DNA of 64,000 nucleotides from Cinclus cinclus. Its lineage: Eukaryota > Chordata > Aves > Passeriformes > Cinclidae. A program made the translations under genes and the position numbers. Positions within the stretch are counted from its first letter, which is position 1, and the number at the start of each line of letters is the position of its first letter. The DNA lies in NCBI RefSeq assembly GCF_963662255.1, contig NC_085047.1, positions 96,541,619 through 96,605,618 on the forward strand, given 5' to 3'. Positions 24,693 to 35,937 of this stretch are shown piece by piece. The notes beneath the pieces were generated by a model. That model did not search any database. It was given only the letters and a program-made list of their open reading frames with translations, and was not told where the DNA came from.

Positions 24693-27600
24693 TAAATTTT
24701 GAACATCATTTAGAGGAGGCAGGGTAGAGTCTACATCATTAGCAGAAAAGTCCCTTGAGACAATTTTTGTAGTCAGGTCTGCTTTCTTATTGGCAGTAGC
24801 AGTGTCTACACAGAGATTCATTATCAAGTAACATGTTTTGGTGATGTTGATTTCACAGTAGGCTTTGAGTGTCTAGTAACACTTAGCCATGAAAGTTAGA
24901 AGAGTAGGTGAATTAACAAGTGTGTATGGCAATCCTCATGTCAAGAAGAAAAATAAGATATATTGAGTTAATGCACACCTACTTTCATGTTAGATTAGAT
25001 TTGCACAATTAAAATCAAAAAACCAGAAAATTGAATTTATTGAGATTTCATTATGAATATAATTCAGTCTTGATAAAACTCCTCTTTACTTTATGGTATG
25101 TAATTTATAGAAAGTGTTTAACACCTGCTTCCAAATTCAGCAAAGATTAAAAAAATTGGCTGCTGGAAGACAAATGCTTATGCTCTGATGTCAGCCAACT
25201 TTTCATGATTTTAATTTTACTTAATAAAAGTTACAAAAATTAAATAAACAACTGTCAAATACTTTTGAAGGTTTTAGAAAAATGCAGAGCATTAAAATGG
25301 AGGGTTAAAATTTTTCTCTACTTTGAATCCTTCATACTTCTTCATACATTAATCTGGCAAGATGTTGTCATTATGCATTTGGTTCTAGGACCGTATATAT
25401 ACTGAATTTAAAACTTAGTCTGACATTAATAAATGTTTAAACCTTTGAAGACATGGGAAAGAGTTTCTTTTATCACTCCCCATTTATTCAATCACAATCG
25501 GCATATATTGGAATGATCAAATACCTGAAGCCATAAATTTACCTGACAGGCTAATTCAAAATTGAATAGTATCCTCTGTTGTCACTACAGTTTGCCAAGG
25601 TCATGCCTAAAGAAATCCCTTTCATAATTTGGAAGAAACATGGGAGACCTCAAAGTGGGAAATGAGACAATGTCTTTTTCATTATTCATCTTAGTTGTAT
25701 GTGTGAAATGGCATCTTAGATATGTGCAGAATGAAGATGCAAATTTATCCAAAAAGTTATCACAGCTGTCATGCAAAATGCAAATGCAGTGGACCCTCCT
25801 AAAATTGCATGACCATTTCTCATATTTTAGCATTTTAAGCAGGCTAAAACTCAAGATTTACGTTAGAAATACGTAGGCTTACGTTCAACAGACGTAAGGT
25901 CTAAAGGTGAATTTCAAGTAATGCATTTATTAGCTGATTTAAATATTAATAAGGAAATAGCCACTGATTAGTTATACTTTTTTGACCTGTAATAATCCAT
26001 CATTAGTGTGCAGTACAGGAAGCTTTTCCATCCTGCATTGGTCTCTATTGCTGCTACACTTACAGGTCTTCAGACTTCTTAACTCTGTGCTTTATTATGC
26101 ACATGCATTTATACATACCTAAAATACCATTCCAACTTTCATATTTAAAAAAGAGTTTGAACCCATATGCAAAAGAGAAATAAGAGATGTGGTACTCATC
26201 TCGAGGAAAAACCTGATGCATAAGTCAAAATCCGGTTGATTTATTCAAAGCTGCTAAGCAGTGTGCGTATCTGTGTGCACAGCTAATCTGCTGTGCACTA
26301 TGCTGAAAAATTATCCTGAGGCTCTGAAAGACAAATTATACTTATAAAACTGTATAAACAGTCACAAGTGAATTGCAAGTTTACAGCTACATGGCAATCC
26401 AAATCCAAACAAAAGCAAGTTCACACTGATACCTTAGCTGACTCCACACCAAAGTTGCCTTGTTTTCTGTTTAAAAGACTCCTCTTTTCTGAGCACTTCC
26501 ACTGATTTACTTGTTCAATTCTGAGTCTAGGGGAATCTATCAGAAAAATGTTTGTTGTTCTACACACTATCAGGACCTAAGAACTTCTTACCTGATTTCT
26601 AGTGGTAGGTAGTTACATCTGGGGAAATTACCTTACTTCACATTGAAAAGAATTCAGAACTTTTGGGGCCAAATTCTTAGGATAGGTGAGCTGCATATGA
26701 AAATCCATACTTCCTGCTTTGTGTACACTGTGTATAAATCCCACCCTTAATGTATCTAGAGCATGCACAGCTGGAGCTAGACTGTGCCTGCACTAGACTT
26801 TCAGGGAGGATTTATCAATCCTACCATGTTTAAAACTGCCAACAGTGACAGGTCTGGACTGTCTTCTGAGCTGGTAGAAACTGTCAGCACACCAGAAGAG
26901 ACAATAAACCCACTTCAGACTAGCTTTACTATGGTCCCTGACTGAATGTCCATCTGTAGTGTGAGTGCCTTAGTTTCTTTCCCAGAACTCATCATTGAAT
27001 TTGGACTTTGAAAGAAATTCAGGTCACAAAATCCAAGAGGGCTTTGCTATGGAAACATAAATATGTTAACTGTCCATGATTGGATTTACTGTAAATATGC
27101 ATTCCTGATACAAATTAAAACACTAATATAGATGTGTTTTTTCAGAATCAGATGCTACTTTTTTGGCAGAATTTTCTGTTGACATTGAAGATTCCACTAT
27201 CCTGTCACAGCAGGAGCTAAGTGCACTTGAGACTCCAGCTATGGAAAAGACTTCACTGTATGGATTGTTTCCATGGCATAACTTAAGAAATAGTAGCACT
27301 GCAGTACTGATTCAAGGCTTTGTACTGAAAGTACACTCTACTTTCTTTCTGCAGGAGGAACCTTATACCTTTTATAATTAGTTATGCATCCATTTTCTGT
27401 TCTAGTCAAAGAGTCGTACTACCTAGTATTCACTCTCACCTTTGAGGTTCATATGCTAATGTCCTCTTTATGAGAATCACTTGTCTTCTTAGGTGGATGC
27501 ATTCTGTTGACTGGCTAGATAATGTGCCATAGCATATCCTAATGATTTGTCCCAGAATTTCCACTCTACAGTGGTTGTGTTGTAGCTCTGAATGTTAAAC

Positions 27601-30600
27601 AAGTTGCATGCAGCATTTATGTACTGTTCACCATATGTGGAGCCACTTCTTGTGTTGCTGTCAATGGTTTTATTATTTTCTGTCTTTACCTCAAGTGTTG
27701 CACTCAATGACTAGGTCTGAAAGTGATAATTACTTCCTCACTGCAGAGACAAACTGATTTACATATTTATCAAAGGGAAACTGGATGGCTCTGAGGATAC
27801 CACAGGAACATTTGCATATTTATAACCTGAAATGTCCAAAAGCTAAAATTAAGATAGGGATATCTTGATCTTCATTATGAGCTTGTTTTAATACAAAGGT
27901 TTTAGTCAGTGGCTTTTGTAATCAGATCAGTGCATTAGAGTGAAATATCTTTTCTTCACAGAAAATCAACATAGAGATTAAAATGATTGTTAGCTTGTGA
28001 ATGATGGAATGCAGAATCTGCAACATTAAGTTTTCATAAGGTGAAAATCTTAGCCTTTGAGCCCTGAAGAGATGATTAACTGGAAAAACCTTAAACTGCT
28101 CTAGCAGAAAGGAACTCCCAAGAGGGTTACTATGTAGTAAACCTATGGATATATAGTTGAAAGGCATCAATATATTTTCTGGGAGAAATGTGGGTTTCCA
28201 AATACTTATGCATGTAGCATTAATTTGTAGAATTTTATGCATTTATTCAAAAGCTTGCCACTTGCAGAGGTGAGTGCCTGGAGCTGACTACAAGTTGATT
28301 CTGGTTAATGATGCTATTCAAAACCAAACATGAGCAGGAGTAGCAGATTCTGAACAGCAAATAAAAACAATAAAACCCCAACAACAATCAAACTGCCTCT
28401 TCTAGGCAGTGATGTGATGGCTTATTTTCCCAGGCTGATCTATTGGAATCTTTGTTCAATAATTGTCTCAAGCTTGCCATAAGTTTCTGTATACAAAAGA
28501 GGCAAGGGAAAGTTTACTGGAGTTGGAAAAGAGTGTTACATTAACAGTAATTTCCTTAATGTCAAATGTCTTTTTCTGAGACAGATCCTTAACTCTCCTT
28601 CTGAAACTTGTTTTGTCTTTGAATCTGGCAAACTTTCCACACAAGTAGAGACTATTTTTTTCTAATGCCTAGATTACACAGAGGTATTCTGTTTCCTCTA
28701 GATTTTAAACACAATTTCAGCAACACTCTAAATTGTTTTGAATTAATACAAATAATATTTCTTTCTATTGACTTGAAATGATGGTAAACTAATTTTTGAA
28801 TAAAATGCATTTGTTCATATGTTTGCTTGACTAAACATTTGAACACTTTTCCAAATCACTAGCACATTTGTAAACACATCATTTTTTTTCACTGTTTGTA
28901 CCTTTTTTATGAATGAATACTCATTTTTTATAAACCCTATCTCTTCATGTATAGGCATACAGTAGGAGCTTTGCATGAGTCAAAACTCAGTAATTATGAT
29001 CATCATTACCAAGGCTGGTTCAGCTACCATTCAGGCTCTGTGGGAGAAGTTGAAAAGCAGCATGGTGCTGTGTTTCCTTCAAAAGAACAGTCAATTGCTC
29101 TTCTCACTTTCATATGGCTATAACTCCACTGAATTTGGCATTTTCAAATTCAGAACGAAACAATTCTTTATAATTTTACACAGCTTGAAACAAGAATGGA
29201 GAGCAGAATATGGAGAGCACTCCTCAGTATATTTCACAAGAAGCTTCATTTAAATTTTGGAACACTGATGTACTAATTAAAACGAGTAACAATGCAGTTC
29301 TCAAGATGTTTTGTATCTTAAAAAATATAAATGGAAGAAAAATGTCCAATGACCTAACACCTTTGTGTGCTACAATGTTAGTCACCTGCATTGAGGAATA
29401 TGTTGCTATAATGGCAGAGGTAGGAGTAGCTTGATTTGAAATTCTAGTTGCTAAATAGATGCAGAAATTATGGAGCTCCTTCAGCTAGATTGATTTTTAT
29501 ATTCAGAAATGTTGTCTTTCCAAATATGATCTGTTCAAATCAGAAAAAAAATTAACTGGTACCATCCACATAGATCAGTACAGCAGTTAATTTTTCAGAA
29601 CGTGTCTTTCAAGCAATGTAATTTAATTTAAATTCTTTCCATTTTTATTGATAGTTTCCTACTCTGGGGATAGTAAGGTATAGTTGCTTGAACAAAGCCA
29701 TGGTTTTCCTGATGTTTTGACCTATTCACCCTACAGTTATATTCTGTATAAACACTTGACATCCAAAAATTCTATTGAAATATGTATTGCTTTCAGAAGC
29801 CTGCAATAAAACTCACAGGGGACACTAAGCCAGCTGAAGCCCCATTCTTCTAGCTCAAGAGCACATGACTTAAAACATGCTTCCAGTCATATTTTATGGG
29901 TGAAGCAATATAATTTTGCCATCATCTCTTACACAGACATCCAGTATCTGTTCACCACAATCATTAAAGTGTGCTGCTCATGGAGTTGCATGTCTAGCAC
30001 TTTGAGTGCAATTCATCTGACTGTCCTTGATGTCTAATATGAAAGCATTTAGTGTTCAGTTATTTGCCTATCTTCTCTTTTTTAGTCAGGCAAAAAGGGT
30101 CTTTTTGCACCTCTTCAAGGCAGCTAAAAGAATTGCCATTGCCTGGGAATATATATGCATGAATTTTAACTTAATTCTGTAGTCTCTGAAATATACAATA
30201 GTGAGAGTGAAGGAGTTGAAATTACAAAAAAAAAAAAAGTACTAAAACAGTAAAAGGTGTATTTGTCTTGATGATAGTATTTGCTTCCAAAATTCATATA
30301 ATATTGAATGAATAGAAATGGAAGGTTTGCTTTTGACTGCCATACTCTGACAATACTGTTTTTTGAATTACTACTATTAGTCTATGTGTACAGCAAAAAT
30401 GTTGCTTCTAAGATAAATTTTAATTTTAGCATTCATTAATTAAACCTAATGTAGGCAATCCTCTGTGTTTAAAAACCCTTTTGAAGGAAATGAAGTTTTA
30501 CCATTGAATTTAACAAGTTTTGGAGGAGAATTTCTATGCATTTTATATGGCTTTTTTTTTTTTTAAATGGGAAGCATTTGAGTGTCTGAATTTTATGTTT

Positions 30601-30987
30601 TTTTTTCCAGAGCAAGTCAAGTTACTCAACCTTGTTAAAATAAAAAAGTCATAATGTCTTACATTTAATTTTAATATTAATTTTAAAATTTCAGTTTAAT
30701 TATCTGTGATAGCAAGACAATTTTCATTGCTTCTTATATCTTCCCAAATTAGTTGGGAAATCAAAGTGGCCATTATTGAATGATTGCCAATGCCTTTGAT
30801 CACCAGAGATCATTTAATGTTATATACTGAGTGCCATTCTCATTTTATTTTCATTTTGTTTCATATACAAGATTAATTTGAAAGTTCAATTTCATCATGG
30901 AACATGATGCATGTAAAAAAATACTGTTGTGCACATCACTGCTTGTGTATTTCTTTGCACAATACTATTTATTATTATTGTCATTGT

Positions 30988-31045
30988 ATCATAAAATCAT
31001 AGCTTGATATAGGTTGGGAGGGAACTCTGTGGCTGAATACCTACA
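30988..31045 (-). mobile_element. Short CR1 3'-end remnant, antisense
   Basis: The + strand reads ATCATAAAATCATAG followed by 'ataggttgggagggaactct'. This is the reverse complement of a CR1 tail plus the last bases of its 3' UTR. Only about 60 bp is recognisable. Confidence 0.65.
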
Positions 31046-32699
31046 CATAATTTCCTATTTTATTTTTATTTTTATACTCTACTTTTTAATAATCATTGAC
31101 ATATTTACAATAGATATTGTAATCACTTAGCAAGTACATTCTCCAAATAATTTCAGAAGCCAATGGGAAATGGTCTCTTTGTTTTCTGGCACTAAGTCCC
31201 CCTTATGTAGCAAGCACGTGGCTTGTCAGATGGATCTGCATGATTTTCCCTCAACCCACCAACTTTAAAATGTCAGCCTTTGTAACAGATTTTTCTCAGC
31301 TCTGTTGGGAAATTTCAACTCCCACGAGGCTTCAAAATTTACATAAACAAATTCTCCTACTCATACATTTCTTCTTTACTCCTACTTTACAAACAAAATT
31401 AACAGGTATCTACTTAAATTTAGTGACTGATGTTCTTTTATTCATGACCCAATCATTTGAAAAATTAAGACAGTCAACCTTTTTAAAAAGACAGTTTTGG
31501 AATGATATAACATTAAGAGGCAACTAGAAATAGTAGCAATAAAGTAAGGTAATTACTCCTTATCCAGAAAAAGCATAGCTACAGAAACTATCTGAAAACC
31601 ATTTAGAAGGCTCTGTATTCAAAGTTCTTATCTCATCCTCTTTGACGCAATAATTGGGCATCAGATGATGAATTAATTCTTAGTGGACAGGTTAGAAAAT
31701 CAAAATTAACATTCAAATTGGGCCATTCTTGGATGCTTAAGTAAAAGAATAAAGATAAAATGGTTGTGAAGACAGAATTAACTTTATATGTTCTGATATC
31801 CCTAAAGGACAGGTTCATTGTCAGGGTGATATGAATAATTATATTCTTAAACTTGTGTCATTTTCCAGAACCAATAATTTTAGATTCTTAATCAGTATAA
31901 AATTCACTGGAGCAAGTTACCAAGAGCAGCTTCACTCTAATTCATACAGAAATACACTTTACAGAATTCAGTCTAAGTGGGTTTCAGTGTAATTTATATA
32001 ACTGCAAGACCCTCCACAAAAGTAATGTGAGGAGTCCTTTGTGAAGATGAAACATGAGCTCATGGTGCCTAAGAGGTACAAAACATATTCCTGTGGATAC
32101 TTCTTTTAAATGTGTGCACCTGGGTGTGTTTATTACCTTGCACATTTTGAGTTCAGTTGTTTTTCTTGAGATATTAGGGGCTAATTACTAGGTTTGATAA
32201 TGAAACCACATGTACGTCAAAGGTGGTACATTCATTCTCTTACTTTTTATTTTATTTTTTGGTCTTACTCTAACACTCACATTGAGATTTTTGCCATGCT
32301 TCCTCTATAGGTTGCTAGGTAGCAAGGCTTTACCCCCAAACTGTGAGATCTACTCTGCATGCTGAGGCTCTTTCCTTAGTGTTACTGAATATCCTCAGTG
32401 GCTTGAATCTTCTTTCTAAGGGGTTTCCTTGATTCAGAGCAACTACTTCCAAAAGTCATTGCTCTCTGTGGATTAGCCTTTTGCTCTGAAGTGCACAAAT
32501 CCTCTCATATTGTACTTCAAGAAACCCTGCAGCAACTGAGTCATGGTCCCGATTGCTGGAAGTCCTGTGTGGTTGTGCCCTACTGCATGCTGAATGTGCC
32601 AATTGCTGTGTATAAGAGAGTTTATGTGAAAAATGGCCTCAAAGAGGCATAAGGACACAAATATTTATATGTGCAAAGGCTAATGAAAAAGTAATTTAA

Positions 32700-33150
32700 A
32701 GTCCCCAGCATCCAGAGGAGGGCAACAAGTCTGGTGAGGGGCTTGGAACACAAGACCTGTGAAGAATGACTGAGGGAGCTGGGATTGTTCAGCCTGGAGA
32801 AAAGGTGATTCAGAGGTGACCTCATCACTCTGTACAATTTCTTGAAAGGTGGATGTAGTCAAGTGGGGGTTGGTCTCTTTCTCCAGGCAGCACTGACAGA
32901 ACAAGAGGACACAGTCTCAAGCTGAGCCAGGCAAGTTTAGGTTAGACATCAGAAAAAAATAGTGATTGGGCACTAGAATTGTCTGCCCAGGGAGGTGGTG
33001 GAGTCACCCTCCTTGGATGTGTTTAAAAAAAGACTGGATGTGGCACTCAGTGCCATGGTTTAGTTGATGAGAAAGTGCTAGGTTAGGTCATAGGTTGGAC
33101 TTGATGATCTCAAAGGTCTTTTCCAACCTAGTTCATCCTGTGATTCTTAA
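32700..33150 (+). mobile_element. STS: CR1 LINE 3' end, inserted just upstream of an STS exon
   Basis: A sense CR1 copy, from 'cccagcatccagaggagggc' through 'ctgcccagggaggtggtgga' and 'ggttggacttgatgatctca' to the tail TCCTGTGATTCTTA near 33136-33149. It ends about 46 bp before the acceptor AG of the STS exon at 33197, so little unique intron separates them. Confidence 0.95.
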
Positions 33151-33196
33151 AGTTGTCCTTTGCGTCTTTTTTTTTTTTTTTTCTCTTCTCACCTAG
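33141..33196 (+). promoter_or_regulatory. STS: Splice acceptor region formed at a CR1 tail
   Basis: Upstream of the acceptor CACCTAG there is no adenine between 33152 and 33190, only a long T tract and pyrimidines. The nearest candidate branch-point adenines are at 33149-33151 and at 33143 (TGAT). Both lie in, or at the edge of, the CR1 tail. There is no AG between 33153 and 33194, so use of a branch point inside the retrotransposon tail is possible. The lack of adenines is read directly; branch-point use is inferred. Confidence 0.6.
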
Positions 33197-33334
33197 GGCA
33201 AATTCTGGATGTGCTGGAAAAGCATAATCTGAGTGACAAGACTCTTGTATACTTTACATCTGACCAAGGAGCTCATGTTGAAGAAATCTCCAGTGCTGGA
33301 GAAGTCCATGGGGGATACAATGGCATATATAAAG
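33197..33334 (+). CDS. STS: Steroid sulfatase, internal exon (about residues 320-366) with Asp342/Gln343
   Basis: The exon completes Gly320 and encodes [19 protein letters not shown], then [10 protein letters not shown] and [10 protein letters not shown]. Asp342 and Gln343 of SDQG are calcium ligands of the sulfatase active site together with Asp35 and Asp36, which are outside the window. SDQGAHVEE is typical of STS, whereas ARSD-type paralogs have SDHGGHLE. The donor is AG|GTGAAT, ending in phase 1. A sequon NLS falls at about residue 330, close to but not at the NDT sequon I recall at 333 in human STS. The exon is 138 bp. Confidence 0.96.
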
Positions 33335-33680
33335 GTGAATATTCTCTGATTGTTCTTGAAAAATGCAAGAAGAAAGCATCTCCTTGGGTTTGCACCAAAA
33401 CTGTAATGTACTCTGTGGTCAAGGTCAAAATCTTTGATCTAATAGAAATAAAGTAAGAATGTTTGTTTTCATTATTTTTAATGAAATTCATTGAGTTGTC
33501 TTATCTGTTTATAAGAGATTAGAATTTTCATTCTTTTAGTAGTTAGAGACTGTATAATTTGTTTTCCACTAATATTTTAGGGGTCAAGATGAAAGATAAG
33601 CAGCAATTTTTGGAAAGTCCTTCGCACAACTTGACTTTCAGTTGTAGAGCCAGAGATAACAAAGTAAATAGTCCTTTAGG

Positions 33681-33790
33681 TTGTTTTGTTGTTTTGTTTT
33701 GGTTTTGTTTTTGTTTTGTTGTTTTTTTTTTTTTTTCGTTGTTGTTTTGTTTGTTTTTTGGGTTTTTTTAAATATATATATATATATATA
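33681..33790 (+). repeat. T/G-rich low-complexity tract followed by (TA)n
   Basis: Runs of TTTTG/TTG with a long T run, then TTTGTTTG-T6-GGG-T7, followed directly by about nine TA units (33772-33790). It abuts the antisense CR1 tail that starts at about 33792. Confidence 0.9.
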
Positions 33791-33791
33791 G

Positions 33792-34645
33792 TATCACAGA
33801 ACTGCAAAATCTCATAGTAGTTGAGCCTGGGAGGCATCTCCCAAGGTCTGCAGTCCCAGCCCCTGCAGTTAGCTATAGCACATTGCTGAGGATTGTATCC
33901 ATTCAAGCTATGAAAATCTCCAGTGATGGAAACTTCATAGCCTTCTTGGGAAATTTTCTCTAGTGTTTTATCAAACTCACCATAAAAAAAAGTCCACCTT
34001 TTTCTTATGTTTGAATGCAGTTTTCTGTGGTTAGTTGGTGCCCATTACCTCTTGTCCTGTCAGTGGCCCCCCACTGAAAAGAGTCTGTCCTCTTTACTCA
34101 GATAAATGCATGTAATGACGACAGATGGATAAGCTTCTGGTAAGCATTTCCTTCTCCAGGATGAACATCTCCCTCAGCCTCTCCTCATATATTGAATGGT
34201 CCAATTGCTTAATTATTCATTACCTTCCTTCAAACTCATTCCAGTATGTCCAGGTACCTTGGACTGAGGAGTTCTGCTCTTGGACCCAGTGTTCCAGGTA
34301 TGTCTCAGCAGTGCTGAGCAGAGAACAGGACTTGCTTGCAGCGTTCTTCCTAGTGCAGCTCAGAGTGATGTTGTCCTTCTTTTCCAGAAGGGCACCTTGT
34401 TGCCTCATGTTCAGCTGGTTGCTCATTGGAATCCTTCAGACCCTCTCTGCAGAGCTGCTTTCCAGCCAGTTACTCCCCAGCCTTTGCTTTGCTAGAGGTT
34501 ACTGCTGTGAAGATGCAGGACTTAGTATTTCCTTTGCTGAACATAATGGGGTTCCTTTTGGCCCATTTCTCCAAGCCTATCAAAGTCCCTTTGGATGGTA
34601 ACACAATCTTCCACTCTTGCCAGATTTATATCACCCAAAAAACTT
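33792..34645 (-). mobile_element. CR1 LINE 3' end, antisense, about 850 bp
   Basis: Read on the minus strand this is a CR1 copy from the RT C-terminal region to the tail. On the + strand it starts at ATCACAGAACTGC (reversed tail) and shows 'cattacctcttgtcctgtca', 'catctccctcagcctctcct', 'tgtctcagcagtgctgagca' and 'ggcccatttctccaagccta', all of which are reverse complements of CR1 3' landmarks. A 158-codon open stretch at 34125-34601 on the + strand is antisense CR1 and not a gene. Confidence 0.93.
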
Positions 34646-35869
34646 CAAAAAGGGAAAAATTCAGGCATATAGAGTAAGCAATAACCAAACAGAGAAGTTT
34701 TCAAGCAAGAGGACCCTACAGTTTTTAGTCAGTAGGTATCTGTCTGAGAAATTTTAAGAGAGCTTCAAAGCAAATTCTACACAAGAAAAACAAGGAGCAC
34801 CAAAGTCCTGAGGTCTGTCTATCAGATGGGTCCCCTTGGGGTAACACCAGAGTGAAATGTATCTTCAACATTAGTGCATAGACCTTGCATAGTGATTTAA
34901 GTAATTAAGGAACCATATGGTTACATATCTGTAGCCGTAGGCACAGCCTGAGGTGTTTTAGAAGCTCTAAAAAATATTTGCCTTCTAGAGTGCCAAACAT
35001 AAGGTGCAGGATAAATTATGAGAAAGGAAATAATACACTTGGGAATATTGCTTCTTGAGAAACTTTGATTAAATGAAGTCTTTTCTCTCAAGCCTTGCAA
35101 AATTTTGTAATCGTACTTACAGTGCAGAAAAAAACTTGAAATAGATCTTACCTGGATTAAGAAAAAAATCTGATTGATAGGTTTAGTTGGGTAGTAATGG
35201 GGCTTTTTTTTTTAAAAAAAAAAAGGAAAAATTGAGTGGTTTGCAGTTAACACCTGTGCTGTCCTGACAAATGGGTTAGAAAATAATCACAATGCAAGAA
35301 AATTATTATTTGATGAGAGACATTCTTAATAAAATTAAAAGAAATTAAAAGAACCATGCAATTAGTTGAATATACTTTCAACATTTTAAAATATGAGTTC
35401 TGCTTTCCATTCCACTGCCTGCATCTCAAAATCAGTCCTTAATTTAATGGGTGTATTATGCATCATTTTCAAAAGTAAAGAAAGTAGAAATTATCAATTA
35501 ATTTCATAACTAGCAATTTTCATACATAGGAATTAATTCATGTTAAAATTCATATGTTATGAAAAGTGTTTGTACACTCTGTCAGGGTTAATGACAACCA
35601 GACCTGTGAAGCCCCAGTGTAGAGGAGATGAATCCCTCTGCAAACACCCCTGCAATGGCCCCCTGGAATTTTCTTTGAGATAAGAGAAACTACTTGCTTA
35701 GAATGACTCATGTTAGAAAAGTGTAAGCTCTTCTTCTTATCTTTTTAGAATATTATCAGTTAGGTTTGGTTCTTTATAATTGGTTGTCCCAAACAAAGAA
35801 AGATAATGTAGTTGCCCAAAATGTGTTAACCCTGTTTTCCATTGGTTTACTTGTGATCCCCCCAAACCC

Positions 35870-35876
35870 TATAAAA
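35870..35876 (+). promoter_or_regulatory. TATA box of the intronic LTR
   Basis: TATAAAA lies 25 bp downstream of an inverted CCAAT box, in sense orientation relative to STS. This is a core promoter layout; whether it is active cannot be seen from sequence. Confidence 0.65.
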
Positions 35877-35931
35877 GTACATGTGTGATCCCCCATCTTT
35901 GGATTTGTAGCCTGACCCCTTCACAGACGAT

Positions 35932-35937
35932 AATAAA
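35932..35937 (+). terminator. LTR polyadenylation signal in STS sense orientation
   Basis: AATAAA with a GT-rich stretch after it (CTGTGGAAAAAGTCTGAG). In the LTR it marks the R region. Because it reads in the STS direction inside an intron, it could cause premature polyadenylation. Confidence 0.6.

Larger units (their letters stand above)
10518..33196 (+). other. STS: STS intron, about 22.7 kb
   Basis: The intron starts GTATGT and ends CACCTAG. It carries a 24-bp palindrome near 12290, two long pentanucleotide arrays (14232-14409, 15102-15345), and CR1 copies at 14505-14934, 15346-15806, 22155-22795, 30988-31045 and 32700-33150. The long stretches 15807-22154 and 22796-30987 are AT-rich with no exon or RNA gene that I recognise. 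A T/G-rich low-complexity tract lies at 24620-24692. Confidence 0.85.

Noticed and set aside
34125..34601. 158-codon open frame on the + strand
   Set aside because: It is the antisense strand of a CR1 3' region.
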